Notes: generated from the letters alone by a model not told the origin. Counted from the first letter of the stretch, positions 1 through 10,415 are shown. The stretch: DNA of 64,000 nucleotides from Ardenticatenaceae bacterium (GCA_020634415.1 JACKBT010000023.1:20615-84614); one strand, 5' to 3'. Translations and numbers: made by a program.

Positions 1-1
1 T

Positions 2-3000
2 GGCGATCCCATCGCCAACAACGGTGGCATTCCCTTCCGCACCAACGCCCAGGGCCTCCTCCAGGGGCGCGGCAGCTTAACCAGCGGCGACAGCCTCGTG
101 GCCCTGTTGCCTCAGACTGGCATTGCCACCAACACCACCTGCAGCACCCCCAACCTCGCCATCCCCGACAACGACCCCAACGGCCTCAGCGACAACCTCG
201 TCATCAACAGCAGCGGTGCTATCCAAGACCTGAACGTCTCCATCAGCACCACCCACACCTGGGTTGGCGATCTCACCTTCACGCTGGAACATGCTGAATC
301 CGGCAGCAGCATCACCCTCATCAACCGGCCTGGCGACCAAACCAACCCGCCCTATGGTTGCAGTGGCGACAACATCAACGTCACCTTAGACGACGATGCG
401 GATGCACCCGTGGAAAACCAATGCGACAGCAACCCACCCGCCATTCACGGCAATTTCCAACCCGATGAGGCGCTCAGTACCTTCAACGGCGAAGATGTCA
501 GCGGCACCTGGACACTCACCGTCTCCGATCAGGCCAGCCCTGATACAGGCACATTGGTCGAGTGGTGCCTGATTTCGGAAAGCAAGGAGGAAAGTTACAC
601 CCTCTACCACACCAGTGCTGCCCCCACCGAGACAGGGCTAGACATGTACACCTTCAACGGCGGCGGCTTGCAAACGTTGACCGTCGCTCCCGATAATCCC
701 CTGCTTCTCTTTGACCTCGATATTTCGCTGGAATGGGATGCTCGCAACGACGGCCTATTCCTGGCCGACCTGCAAGATGCCGTGCGCGAAGCCTCAACCG
801 TTCTGTACGATGTCAGCAACGGCCAGATCGCCATCGGCGAAGTGCGGCTGCACCAAAACCGCGCCAACTGGCTCACCTCTGATGTGGTCGTCTACGCCAG
901 CAGCAACATTCGGCCCCGTGCGGCCATGGGCGGCATCGTTCTCACAGGCACAAATGACATCAACGCCAACGGCGTAATCACCAACGCCTATCTGCCTGGT
1001 CAGGTGACAATGGGGCCGATTTGGGACCCATTTGGCGAAAACCAGTTCGATTTAGGCCAGGAGTGGTGGCGGGCTTTGGCCCACGAACTGGCCCATTATC
1101 TACTCTTCTTGCCCGATAATTACGTGGGCGTCAGCGACAATGGCGGCCTTATTGGCATTGACTGCCAGGGCAGCTTCATGACCAACACGTCGGATGATTC
1201 GTACAGCGAATTCTTGACGGCGGCGGGCTGGACGGGGATCTGTTTGCAGAGCATTGCCGAACGGGTGACGGGCCGGTATGACTGGGAAACGATTACCCAG
1301 TTCTACCCCATGTTGAGCGGCGCGGGTGGCAATATTGGCCCCTCCGTGCTGCCCATTAATGTGACCAAAGTGACGGCGAACAGTCCGGTGGGGGTGGCAA
1401 CGGCCGTTCCCGTCCGTAACTTCGACCTTCGCAACGCCCAAACCAACGCCCTCATCTCCCTGCCCCAAGCCCAGGGTTACATCCTGCGCGAAAACGGCAC
1501 ACCCAGCGACATCAGCGATGACAGCATCGTAGATTTGGGAGCCACCCGCGGCGGCGGCGACCGCATCAAAGTGCGCGGGGCCACCCCCGGCGACCGCGTT
1601 TGTGTCAGTGGCTTGTATCAGGGCGACCTGTGGCAAGGCTGCGAAGCAGTCACCGAAAACAGTGCCAGCATCCTGGTAGCCCCAATCACGGGCTGGAATC
1701 CCAACATCATCGTCACCCCCGTCAACACCCGCACCATCCGCATCACCGTCACCCAGGCCGCCGCCAGCGGCCTACTCAACGCCCAACTCATTCCCGCTTA
1801 CGGCTCACAGGCCGACCAGACAGTTGTGAATTCGCCCTGGTCAGCCATGACGGCTTTGGGCAATGACCGTTACGCCACCGTCCTAACGGTGGATTACCCC
1901 ACCTTCCAGGGCACTGTCCGCGTTTGGGAACCAGGCACAGCCCATGAATCCATCAGCCGCTATGTGTTGGACACCACCACCTGGGGCGGCAGTTTGCGCG
2001 GCTGGAATGGCGGCAGCCTGCGCGGCTGGAATGGTGGCAGCTTGCGCGGCTGGAACGGCGCACCCTCTGTCTCTGGCGATGGGCAGTTGACTGTTTTCAA
2101 TGTCAATGATCCCTATGGCGAAACGGGGGTTTCGGCCTTGCAATCATTGTCAGTTGTGCCTGCGCTGCCCTCCTGGCTGACGCTGGTGGGGCAGGGGTAT
2201 GTGGTGGTGGAAACGGCCGCTTACACCGACAACACCCCCCGCACCCTGGCCTACGATTACCTGCAACGAGACGTGCCTGATGGCTATGAATACGCCCTAA
2301 ACATCTACTTCCTGGCCGAGGGCAGCAGCCAGTGGCAGCGGCTCATCACCACTGTAGATGACGATGAGAATCGGGCCATTGCCGACATGCCCCTCGACGG
2401 CGGCGGCATCTACGTCCTGGTTACAACCATCGAAATGCCCGGTTTGGAACAGGGCTGGAACCTGCTGGCTTACCCTGTGCCGGCCACACGCACGGTTGGC
2501 CTGGCCCTGGCCTCCATTGAGGAGGATTACACTACCATCGTCGAGCCTGACGGGCAAGGCAGTTGGCTGGTACATGACCAGACGGTGCAGCGCGATCACC
2601 CTGAGTTTGCGGCTTACGTCAATACCCTGTCGCACCTGACGTTTGGACACAGCTATTGGATTTACGCCATTACCGATACGATTCCCTTCATTGGCGTGCC
2701 GGATGGCGCAAGACCTGAGGCCAACGCGGTTGATTTGCCGCCGGGTACTTTCTATGGCTGGATTTCGCCGTCGGGTGACGTGACGGTGGCGGCGGGGGAT
2801 GTGGTAACGGCCGTTATTGATGGTCACGTCTGCGGCACCGGCACTGTCACCGATACGGTCGGCAGCCAATTAGCCTACAAACTGTTCGTCAAGGCAGATG
2901 CAGGTGATGGTTGTGGCACAAACGGCCGTGTCATCAGCTTCGTCGTCAACGGCTACGTCTTCCCCGATCTATTCAGCCGCTCGGCCGATATTGGCTGGAA

Positions 3001-3499
3001 CAGCCAGGCATGGTTCCACCCCCTGGGCTTAGGTCAGCGTGCTTACCTGCCCTTCATCGGCAAAAACGTGCAGCACGTCGCCCCCGACCTCGTGGTGGAG
3101 AGCATCACCATCCAAAATGAGGATGTGGAGGTCGTCATCGGCAATCAAGGCAGCAAACCCGTGCCGGCAGAGGCCGCCTACTGGGTTGACCTCTATGTCA
3201 ATCCCGCCAATGTGCCCCAACTCAACCAATCCTGGCAAAACATCAGCAGTGCGGGCATTGTCTGGGGAGTTACGGGCATCACCCTGGAACCAGGGCAAAC
3301 GCTCACCCTCAGCCTGAACGACAGTTACTACGTCCCCGAATACAGCAGCTATGCCGGGCCGCCCGCCCCAGGTTCAGCCATCTACGTTCAGGTAGATTCG
3401 GCCAATCCCAACACAACTTACGGGGCCGTCTTGGAAACACACGAGATAAATGGCGAGACGTATAATAATGTAATGGGGATTATTTATATACCGGAGTAG
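2..3499 (+). CDS. Large secreted P-domain / HEXXH metallopeptidase-like protein (5' truncated by window edge)
   Basis: The frame is open to the left edge, so the visible 1165 residues are a C-terminal part; the GTG at 98 is not needed as a start. Near the N-terminus is a proprotein-convertase P-domain-like stretch (short motifs DNDPNGLSDNL, HTWVGDLTFTL, GTWTLTVSD). At about residue 361 is HELAHYLLF, an HEXXH zinc-peptidase motif, after a region resembling a peptidase catalytic fold. At nt 1985-2056 three copies of an 8-residue GGSLRGWN unit follow each other. The C-terminus (APDLVVESITIQNEDVEVVIGNQG, split here as APDLVVESI and VVIGNQG) resembles a CARDB adhesion domain. The protein is probably exported, though the signal peptide is outside the window. 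A perfect hairpin follows the stop. Peptidase activity is inferred from one motif only. Confidence 0.75.
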   Translation, partial: GDPIANNGGIPFRTNAQGLLQGRGSLTSGDSLVALLPQTGIATNTTCSTPNLAIPDNDPNGLSDNLVINSSGAIQDLNVSISTTHTWVGDLTFTLEHAESGSSITLINRPGDQTNPPYGCSGDNINVTLDDDADAPVENQCDSNPPAIHGNFQPDEALSTFNGEDVSGTWTLTVSDQASPDTGTLVEWCLISESKEESYTLYHTSAAPTETGLDMYTFNGGGLQTLTVAPDNPLLLFDLDISLEWDARNDGLFLADLQDAVREASTVLYDVSNGQIAIGEVRLHQNRANWLTSDVVVYASSNIRPRAAMGGIVLTGTNDINANGVITNAYLPGQVTMGPIWDPFGENQFDLGQEWWRALAHELAHYLLFLPDNYVGVSDNGGLIGIDCQGSFMTNTSDDSYSEFLTAAGWTGICLQSIAERVTGRYDWETITQFYPMLSGAGGNIGPSVLPINVTKVTANSPVGVATAVPVRNFDLRNAQTNALISLPQAQGYILRENGTPSDISDDSIVDLGATRGGGDRIKVRGATPGDRVCVSGLYQGDLWQGCEAVTENSASILVAPITGWNPNIIVTPVNTRTIRITVTQAAASGLLNAQLIPAYGSQADQTVVNSPWSAMTALGNDRYATVLTVDYPTFQGTVRVWEPGTAHESISRYVLDTTTWGGSLRGWNGGSLRGWNGGSLRGWNGAPSVSGDGQLTVFNVNDPYGETGVSALQSLSVVPALPSWLTLVGQGYVVVETAAYTDNTPRTLAYDYLQRDVPDGYEYALNIYFLAEGSSQWQRLITTVDDDENRAIADMPLDGGGIYVLVTTIEMPGLEQGWNLLAYPVPATRTVGLALASIEEDYTTIVEPDGQGSWLVHDQTVQRDHPEFAAYVNTLSHLTFGHSYWIYAITDTIPFIGVPDGARPEANAVDLPPGTFYGWISPSGDVTVAAGDVVTAVIDGHVCGTGTVTDTVGSQLAYKLFVKADAGDGCGTNGRVISFVVNGYVFPDLFSRSADIGWNSQAWFHPLGLGQRAYLPFIGKNVQHVAPDLVVESITIQNEDVEVVIGNQGSKPVPAEAAYWVDLYVNPANVPQLNQSWQNISSAGIVWGVTGITLEPGQTLTLSLNDSYYVPEYSSYAGPPAPGSAIYVQVDSANPNTTYGAVLETHEINGETYNNVMGIIYIPE
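1985..2056 (+). repeat. Three tandem 24-bp units encoding GGSLRGWN
   Basis: Three successive 24-nt units each encode GGSLRGWN. They differ only at synonymous third positions (for example AGT TTG, AGC CTG, AGC TTG), which suggests selection on the peptide rather than a very recent duplication. They sit between the peptidase-like and C-terminal parts of the secreted protein. Confidence 0.9.
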
Positions 3500-3515
3500 G
3501 TGGAGAAACGTGAGA

Positions 3516-3557
3516 CGTAAACCGTAAAACGTAAGGAATTACGTTTTACGGTTTACG
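3516..3557. terminator. Perfect 19-bp hairpin between convergent genes
   Basis: Left arm 3516-3534 (CGTAAACCGTAAAACGTAA) and right arm 3539-3557 are exact reverse complements around a 4-nt GGAA loop. It fills the space between the converging secreted-protein gene and the pore-like membrane gene and could stop transcription from both sides. The arms have internal repetition (GTAAACCGTAAAACGTAA) like other intergenic hairpins in this window. Confidence 0.75.
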
Positions 3558-3560
3558 CTT

Positions 3561-4652
3561 TTACCGCACTTTTTGCAGCGCACCGCCACTGCGCCCCGCA
3601 CTGGATGTTACAGGCACAAAGGTGTAATCGGAGAGCCAGGGGGTGTCGGGAGCCATTGTCAGCCGTGCCAGAGCCACCAGCAAACTGTCATAATTGACGC
3701 GCCAGCCAGCGAAGTTCTGCCAGGCATCGTCCCGATCGGGGTGCAGGGCAATGCCCTGGCTTTGCAGGCGATCATAGGCTTCGTCGAATTCGACCCGCGT
3801 GACGCTGATGGGGTCGGCGGGGAAATGGGGGTCGGGGTTGTAGGCCACTTGGAAGAAGTCGGCGATGTGGCGCAGGGCCACTGTGCCGGAGCGCAAAACG
3901 AGGTTGGGGTAGGCGGAATACGGCCGTTCCACTGTAGATTGAAACAACGCCGCCGCATCCAAAACGGCCGCTGCTGCCGTCACCCACGACTGCTGCGGCT
4001 GCGGCGAGCGAAAAAAGACCAACGCCGCCAACGACGTGTGATTCTCATCAATCTCTGTAAACCACTCCTCCCACTTCTCCCAAAAACCCTGCAAACCAGA
4101 CTCATCGGTCAAGGCACTCAGCCGCCAGATCAATTCCGGTGCCGTCGGCGGCGAACCAGCCCGCACCTCCAACAAAGAGACCGCCTTTTCCCGCGTGGCA
4201 AAGGCACTGTACATCGTCGGCAGATAAGAAATAAGCATTGCCACCAGAATTAGCCCCACCGTCGCTTCGCTAAAAGCCAAAAGCGTGTGCGCCAACGTAT
4301 CACCGGTAGCAAACCCCAATGTCAGAATGGAGGAACCACTCAGCACAAACGCATCCAGCAAGGGGGTGATGCCCAACGCCCAAAACATGAAGGTGTAGCC
4401 AATGGTGGTGAAGAGCAGCCAGGCCGGCACCATAAACAGCAAACTCAAGGGCGCATACATCGCCATTAAGGCATCGCGCTGTTCATAAGTGGGCAAAAAT
4501 TTGGTAATTTTGCTAAATAACTTCAGCACCACCCTAAAGACAAAACTGGTCAACCACACGCGGGCACTGCGTGGCATAACAAAGGTGCGTGTGGCCGAAA
4601 TGAAGGTATAGACCACGATGAGAAAACCGAGGAAAAAAGCCAGAATAGACAT
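3561..4652 (-). CDS. Membrane protein with ion-channel-like pore loop
   Basis: The 363-residue protein starts with a hydrophobic helix (residues 1-20), has further hydrophobic segments near 65-90 and 125-150, and between them a loop SGSSILTLGFATG that looks like a 2-TM potassium-channel pore region, although the canonical TVGYG filter is absent. The C-terminal 200 residues are soluble and contain no domain I recognise. It is the last gene of a minus-strand operon; its ATG directly follows the TAA of the methyltransferase gene with no spacer. Ion transport is an inference from topology and the pore-like loop. Confidence 0.55.
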   Translation of the reverse strand: MSILAFFLGFLIVVYTFISATRTFVMPRSARVWLTSFVFRVVLKLFSKITKFLPTYEQRDALMAMYAPLSLLFMVPAWLLFTTIGYTFMFWALGITPLLDAFVLSGSSILTLGFATGDTLAHTLLAFSEATVGLILVAMLISYLPTMYSAFATREKAVSLLEVRAGSPPTAPELIWRLSALTDESGLQGFWEKWEEWFTEIDENHTSLAALVFFRSPQPQQSWVTAAAAVLDAAALFQSTVERPYSAYPNLVLRSGTVALRHIADFFQVAYNPDPHFPADPISVTRVEFDEAYDRLQSQGIALHPDRDDAWQNFAGWRVNYDSLLVALARLTMAPDTPWLSDYTFVPVTSSAGRSGGALQKVR

Positions 4653-6254
4653 TTAACCCACCAAGAGAGCGGCTTTGGAAAGCCAGTTTAAGAGAGATTG
4701 TAGTTCTTGAGCCATTTGGTGTTGGATAACGGCCGTATCCACCCCCGCCGCCTCATCCACCTTCACCTGAATCGTGCCCTCGGCCACCAGGTTCAGCAAC
4801 AAAGCCAGCAGATCATCTGGCGTGCGCGTGCCATCCAAAAAAGGCAGCAAATAAAGGCTGATTTTGTCCAGGTTTACACGCTCGTGGCGTTGATTGACAA
4901 CCCGCAAATTGTTTTGCACCTGGTAGCGGGACAATGGTGAGGCCAACGGCCGTTCACTCACCCCCTCCACAAACGGCAGCACCATCTTATGCAGTTCCAC
5001 CAGCTTAAAGCTGTAACTAAACCCACGCAGCAAATTCACGGCCAGCACCTGCACATCCTGCTCGCCAATGGCCTGCCCCAAAAAGGCTTGCGCCCCCACC
5101 ACCAACTCATCAAAAGCAACGGCCGTTGGCTGCAGCCGACCCAAAAGCAGCAAAGCCGCTTTCGTCAGCGGATGGTCCGTCGTAAACATGGCCCCGTCTG
5201 AAGCTTGGAAGGATACGGCCGTTTTCCCCGCCACATCCACCTCCTGCGCCATCGGCCTGGCCCACGAAGCCACATAAAACTGGCGCATCAACTCCGGCGA
5301 CGGCTGCAAACGGCGGTTCACCGTCACCGCCTCATGGCACAACAACGTCTGGCGCAGCGTCCGATTCCGCAAAAAATCCATATACTGCTCCAACTCCACC
5401 GTACTCTTCGCCAGCTTCATCAACTGCTGCACCACCCCTGGCTCAAAACCATTGGGCATCACCATCGCAAAATCCGCCTCAGCCACATATTGCAGCCCAT
5501 ACTGCCCCGCCTGAGCCATAAATTCGTGAAAATAAACCGGCTGATTAAACAGCTCTAGCTCATCATGCAGCAGCAGTTCATCCCCCGCCTTCGCCTCCTG
5601 CCGCTGCTCATCCACAAACTTGCCATAGGCCTTAATAAGCGTGCCATAAGCCCCCAAAAATGTCTCATCACTGCTGGGCACAGCCTCGCCCAAAAAGTGC
5701 AGCAGTTCCCGCGCCGCCGTCACCTTCTCCGGCCCCTCCGCCAGATGGCGCGTATGAAACAGCATCATCTCGCGCAAGGCCCCCATCATGTGCCAGCCAG
5801 GGTAGGTGTTGTAACTGATGTAAGCCAGGCCCTGCGGCGACAGATTTTGCTGGCAAAGTTGCAGCAATTTCTCCCGCACTTCGGGCGGAACCCAGGAGTA
5901 AATACCATGGGCGATGATGTAGTCGAATGGGCCGAAATCGGCCGTTATTTGCAAAATATCCTGCACCAACAGCCGCACATTCGTCAGCCCCAACCCTGTT
6001 ATCACCTCCTGCCCCGCCTCAATCTGCCGCGCCGAAAAATCAATGCCCACAAACTCACTGCGGGGCAGCGTCGTCGCCATCGGAATCAGATTGCCGCCGC
6101 TGGCACAGCCAATCTCCAACACCCGGCACTGCTCAATAGGCGGCGGTGTCAGCCCCAAAATAGCCGCAATCGTCGCCAGCCGATCCGGGTGCGTTTGCGT
6201 ATAAGAAAAACTAGGATAAGGAGTATTCTCGTAAGTTTGTTGTAGGTCGCTCAA
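4653..6254 (-). CDS. SAM-dependent methyltransferase with regulatory domain
   Basis: The 533-residue protein has an N-terminal class I methyltransferase domain: motif I VLEIGCASGGNLIPM at about 44-58, acidic motif FVGIDFS, and a later DYIIAHGIYSWVP. The remaining part (about 200-530) resembles the methyltransferase regulatory/PKMT-type C-terminal region, including LCHEAVTVNR and a wing rich in FL/LL. The substrate cannot be read from the sequence. It lies 20 bp downstream of the cyclase/AAA/TPR gene and abuts the pore-like membrane gene, so the three are probably co-transcribed. Confidence 0.75.
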   Translation of the reverse strand: MSDLQQTYENTPYPSFSYTQTHPDRLATIAAILGLTPPPIEQCRVLEIGCASGGNLIPMATTLPRSEFVGIDFSARQIEAGQEVITGLGLTNVRLLVQDILQITADFGPFDYIIAHGIYSWVPPEVREKLLQLCQQNLSPQGLAYISYNTYPGWHMMGALREMMLFHTRHLAEGPEKVTAARELLHFLGEAVPSSDETFLGAYGTLIKAYGKFVDEQRQEAKAGDELLLHDELELFNQPVYFHEFMAQAGQYGLQYVAEADFAMVMPNGFEPGVVQQLMKLAKSTVELEQYMDFLRNRTLRQTLLCHEAVTVNRRLQPSPELMRQFYVASWARPMAQEVDVAGKTAVSFQASDGAMFTTDHPLTKAALLLLGRLQPTAVAFDELVVGAQAFLGQAIGEQDVQVLAVNLLRGFSYSFKLVELHKMVLPFVEGVSERPLASPLSRYQVQNNLRVVNQRHERVNLDKISLYLLPFLDGTRTPDDLLALLLNLVAEGTIQVKVDEAAGVDTAVIQHQMAQELQSLLNWLSKAALLVG

Positions 6255-6274
6255 ATTTGCATCTCGCTGCGGTT

Positions 6275-9200
6275 TTAACCGCCGTTGCGCTGCCAGGCAG
6301 CCATAATCGCCCGATTGTAGGGAATGTGCAGCAAAAACTGCATCCGCTGCTCGGCATCTTTAATCGCTTCTGCCTGACTTTCCAAATGTTTATGCGCCGT
6401 TGCCAACACCGCTTGGGCACGAGCCAACATGGCTGGCTCCTCTTTAGCCAACTCGTGTAAAACCTGGTAACAGGTCAGATAAACCTGCATGGGATACTCA
6501 ACGCCTTCCACCCCATGCGCCTCAATCCAGGCCAGAACGGCCGTTACCTGATCCAACGCCGCCTCCCCTTCACCCATCGCCAACGCCACCCGCGCCAGAC
6601 CCGCCAGATCATCAATCACCAGGCTGTCCTCACCCAACTCCTGGCGAATAGCCCGCGCCTGCTCATAGGCGGCAGCGGCCTCATCCAGGCGGGCCAAAGC
6701 CGCCAGCGCATGACCCTTGTAAGTGAGCGTATAAGCCTCATTGCGCCGATCATGAATGGTCTGCTGCAAAGCCAGGGCCTGTTCACACGTCGCCAGCACC
6801 TGTTCGTTCTCATCCAGCATGTGATAAATCAGAGACAGGTTGACATAAGCAAAACTCTGCCCCTCCAGATCGCCAATCTCCTGCGAGATGGTGAGCGCCT
6901 GCTGCTGGCAGTCGCGGGCTTCTTCATAACCACCCAAATAAGCATAGTTCACACCCAAGTTGCCCAAAATAATAGACTCGCCCATACGGTGGCCGATCAT
7001 GCGGCTCAAATTGAGTGCCTGGTTGTAATTGGTCTGGCTGGCAAGATAGTTACCCTGGTCGGTGTTGATATTGCCCAGCATCATCAGGCAACCAGACTCA
7101 CCGCGCCGGTCGTTTTTGGCCTGGTAAATGGTGCGGGCCTGTTCCATGTAGCGCACGGCCGTTTCCGACTGGCTCATATAAAAATTCGTCACCCCCAATT
7201 GTAACAAGCCATCCGCCTCCACCGCCTGGTTCTGGCTGTGCTGGGCCAATTCCACCGCCCGCTGCAACTTGTCCAGAGCATCCTCATACTTGCCCTGCTG
7301 GCGCAAGCTGTTGCCCCAAATATAGTAGCCCTCAGATTCAATATGGGGTGATTGAGCTTCAGTGGCAAATTGGATGCCATTTTGCACGGCCGTTAACGCC
7401 CCCGCCTGGTCCCCCATCACCCGCGCATAATGAGCCTGCCGCAAAGCCACCTGCGCCTTCTTCAACTCATCATCCATCGCCACCGCCACCTCCGCCAACG
7501 CTTGCAAATCCTGCGCCTGTTCCTCGCGCCTGCCTTCCAAATCATACAGAGCTTCGCGGGCAAAATAGAGCTGATAACGGCCGTTCACATCCCCCTTCTC
7601 CGTCAGCTCCAGCGCCCGGTCAAAATAACGCAGTGCCTCCTCATTGGCATACTGCCGCGCCGCCTGCTCCCCCGCCAGCCGCGCAAAATGGCGCTCCTGC
7701 GGCCACGCCTCCGCGTGATGATAATGATGCACCAACAGCGGCAGCACAAACGCCGCCGACGGCGGAATCACCGCCTGCCCCTGCCCATCCATCTCGCCAT
7801 AGGTATCCATATACCAGGCCGCCACCTTCTGGTGCATCTCCTTGCGCTGCCCAAACAAAAGCGTCTGGTAAGCCACCTCCTGGGTAATGATGTGCTTAAA
7901 AATGTAGACAATATCCGGCGGGCCAACGCTGTCCAGTTCCGTCAGATCACGCGCATTCAACTGCTGCAATTCTGCTTGCAGCTTGGTCTGCACGGCACTC
8001 GCATAGTGGCCGTACAAATGCTGCAAAGGAATGAGGGCAAAGGTACGGCCGATCACCGCCGCCACCTTCAACATCAACTGCTGCGCCAGCGTAAGTTGGT
8101 CAATACGCGCCAAAATCAGCCCTTGAATCGTATCCGGCAAAGCCGTCGCCACCTGCTCCAAATCACCCTTCACCAGGCAGCGGTTAAACTCACCCGCTTC
8201 ATCTGGCTCAATCACCAAAAAATCCTGGTCGCGCAGGGTAAAGACAACTTCTTGGGCAAAAAAGGGATTGCCATCGGCACGGGTGCGCACCAAATCGGCA
8301 ACGGCCGTTGGCAGCCCACCCGCCCGCAAATTCAGGCGCGTCGTCACCAGCGTCACCGTCTCCTCCGGCGACAGATTGCCCAGCACAATCTTCCGTGTCA
8401 TGGGCATCGCCGCCAGCGTAGCCATGTGCTGCCCCGCCGTGCTGTGGGCATCCACTGGCCGGTTCACAATCAGCAGCAGCATGGGGTCGTGCGAGGTCTG
8501 CATGGCCCGCACCATCTGCACCGTAAACTCCCAGGAAAGGCTGTCCAGCCAGTGGGCATCTTCCAGCATCAGGATTAACGGCCGTTCCCGCGCCCACGCC
8601 CGCAGCAAATTAATCAACAGCACCACCAGGCTCTCCTGACGCAGTTCCGGCGGCATGGCTAACGTCAACTCCGTCTCCGGCAAATCGAGACCCAAAATAT
8701 CATTCAACAGCGGCAGCCGATAAACCTGCTCCGGCACAGATGCCTGCATTACAGCCTCCACCAACGCCCGCCGCTCGGCCCTATCAGCCACATTATCCAG
8801 GCCAAAATAGGAGGTAAATATTTCGCGCCACACACGATAGGGCGTGTGCTGCTCAATGCTCTGCCCCTCGCCCCAAAAACCAGCAATCCCCCGCTCCCGA
8901 ATCACCTGCACCAGTTCCAGGGCCAGCCGCGATTTGCCAATGCCGCCTTCACCTTCCACAATGAGGACTTGGGTTTCGCCGCCAACGGCCGTTGCCAACG
9001 CCGCCAACATCTGGTCAAACTCCGCCTCACGACCAATCATCTTACTCTCTACCCGTGTGCGGGTAACGGCTGGCTCACCCGTTGGCCGATACACCTGAAT
9101 CAGGCCCGTCTTGCCCTTCACCTTCGTCGGCTCTAACTCATCAAACTGCCAACGGCTTTGGGCGCGGCGATACACCTCCAAATCTGTGCGCACATCGCCA

Positions 9201-10357
9201 ATGGGCGCAATGCCCATCAGCCGCGCCGACAAATTGACCTTATCGCCAATCACGCCATAGGTCTGCCGCTTGGGGCTGCCATAAGCCCCGGCCCGCATCT
9301 GCCCCTGGGCCACACCCACGCGAATGTTGCGAATAAAACCTAAATGGGCAGGCACGGTGCGCAAGGCCAAAGCCGCCGCCACCGCCCGCGCCGGATCATC
9401 ATCATGGGCCACCGGCGCACCAAAGGCCGCATACAAATAGCTGCCCTTGTCGCCAATGGTCAACTGCAACAGAGCGCCCTCGTATTGGGCAATGATGCCC
9501 TGCACCCAGGCAATGTAGGCACTCAGCTTTTTGCCAGCTTTATCGTCGGCGTCGTAATCCAGGCCGGTGAACTGCCAGAAAACGGCCGTTGCCAGCCGCA
9601 TCTCCGCCAAAAACTGCCCCTGCGCACTCTGCACCCGATCATAAATCGTCGGCCACAACCACTGCTGCGCCTGCTTTTCCGACAAAGATTGGCTCATCTC
9701 CGGCCAGGGACTGGCCGCCACCTCAGCCGTCAAACCCGTCACAATGGCGAATCGCTGCCCTGTGTCATGGTCTTCGCGCCACTCGCTAATCGCCAACTGC
9801 TCGGCAAACTTCTCGGCAATATCGGCCGAGACAATCACATCGCCGCGCTCGGCTTGGTGTTCGGCCGCCGCCACATGATCCAGTGTGCCGCCAGCCAGGG
9901 CATCCATTAACTGAATGTGGGGATCGCCAATGACGAAACGGCGCACGGGGCCAGTGACAACGGCCGTTTTAATCCCCAACGACACCTCTGTGCCACCAGG
10001 CGTTTCAAAGCTGGTAAACCGCTGCATCACGGCCTGCATATTCAAGGCACAGGCCGTGCCACGCAGCCCCTCATCTTTATCCAGCCAACAGGTAATGGCA
10101 TCGCCGCTAAAACTCAGCACACTGCCATGATAAGTATGCACCTGCGTCACCAGGGCTGTATACACCTCATTCAAAATGCGTGTCAGCTCTTCCGCCCCGC
10201 GCTGCTGCCCCAACTCCAACCCCAACGCCTCGGTCAGCGGCGTAAAACCAGAAATATCGGCAAACAGCACAGAGCCGTGTGTGCGGTCTGGCAATGATTC
10301 GTTTTTAATAAGCGCCTGACGGCGATCCATCGGAATGTAGGCTTCGGCTAATTGCAT
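6275..10357 (-). CDS. Adenylate/guanylate cyclase domain, AAA ATPase and TPR regulator
   Basis: The protein has 1360 residues. Domain 1 (about 25-200) is a class III cyclase homology domain with both metal-binding aspartates visible in VLFADISGF and LSFSGDAITCW. A second, degenerate cyclase-like domain (about 240-420) keeps AGAYGSPKRQTYGVIGDKVN but has FWQFTGLDYD where the first aspartate motif should be. A STAND-like AAA module follows, with Walker A GEGGIGKSR near 470 and a Walker-B-like LILMLEDAHWLD near 590. The last 450 residues are TPR repeats. Architecture suggests ligand- or partner-controlled signalling rather than simple cAMP synthesis. It heads a three-gene operon. Confidence 0.9.
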   Translation of the reverse strand: MQLAEAYIPMDRRQALIKNESLPDRTHGSVLFADISGFTPLTEALGLELGQQRGAEELTRILNEVYTALVTQVHTYHGSVLSFSGDAITCWLDKDEGLRGTACALNMQAVMQRFTSFETPGGTEVSLGIKTAVVTGPVRRFVIGDPHIQLMDALAGGTLDHVAAAEHQAERGDVIVSADIAEKFAEQLAISEWREDHDTGQRFAIVTGLTAEVAASPWPEMSQSLSEKQAQQWLWPTIYDRVQSAQGQFLAEMRLATAVFWQFTGLDYDADDKAGKKLSAYIAWVQGIIAQYEGALLQLTIGDKGSYLYAAFGAPVAHDDDPARAVAAALALRTVPAHLGFIRNIRVGVAQGQMRAGAYGSPKRQTYGVIGDKVNLSARLMGIAPIGDVRTDLEVYRRAQSRWQFDELEPTKVKGKTGLIQVYRPTGEPAVTRTRVESKMIGREAEFDQMLAALATAVGGETQVLIVEGEGGIGKSRLALELVQVIRERGIAGFWGEGQSIEQHTPYRVWREIFTSYFGLDNVADRAERRALVEAVMQASVPEQVYRLPLLNDILGLDLPETELTLAMPPELRQESLVVLLINLLRAWARERPLILMLEDAHWLDSLSWEFTVQMVRAMQTSHDPMLLLIVNRPVDAHSTAGQHMATLAAMPMTRKIVLGNLSPEETVTLVTTRLNLRAGGLPTAVADLVRTRADGNPFFAQEVVFTLRDQDFLVIEPDEAGEFNRCLVKGDLEQVATALPDTIQGLILARIDQLTLAQQLMLKVAAVIGRTFALIPLQHLYGHYASAVQTKLQAELQQLNARDLTELDSVGPPDIVYIFKHIITQEVAYQTLLFGQRKEMHQKVAAWYMDTYGEMDGQGQAVIPPSAAFVLPLLVHHYHHAEAWPQERHFARLAGEQAARQYANEEALRYFDRALELTEKGDVNGRYQLYFAREALYDLEGRREEQAQDLQALAEVAVAMDDELKKAQVALRQAHYARVMGDQAGALTAVQNGIQFATEAQSPHIESEGYYIWGNSLRQQGKYEDALDKLQRAVELAQHSQNQAVEADGLLQLGVTNFYMSQSETAVRYMEQARTIYQAKNDRRGESGCLMMLGNINTDQGNYLASQTNYNQALNLSRMIGHRMGESIILGNLGVNYAYLGGYEEARDCQQQALTISQEIGDLEGQSFAYVNLSLIYHMLDENEQVLATCEQALALQQTIHDRRNEAYTLTYKGHALAALARLDEAAAAYEQARAIRQELGEDSLVIDDLAGLARVALAMGEGEAALDQVTAVLAWIEAHGVEGVEYPMQVYLTCYQVLHELAKEEPAMLARAQAVLATAHKHLESQAEAIKDAEQRMQFLLHIPYNRAIMAAWQRNGG

Positions 10358-10386
10358 AGGTAGTATCCCAATACTATGTTGGGCCT

Positions 10387-10415
10387 AGTATACGGTGATG
10401 TGAAACGGCCGTCCA
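10387..10415 (-). promoter_or_regulatory. Possible sigma-70 promoter of the cyclase operon
   Basis: On the minus strand TATACT (10387-10392) lies 17 bp from TGGACG (10410-10415), a 4/6 match to TTGACA. It is about 30 bp upstream of the ATG at 10357. The match is modest and rests on pattern only. Confidence 0.35.

Noticed and set aside
7430..8578. 382-codon plus-strand frame within the cyclase gene
   Set aside because: Opposite strand of the AAA/TPR coding region; composition typical of an antisense shadow.
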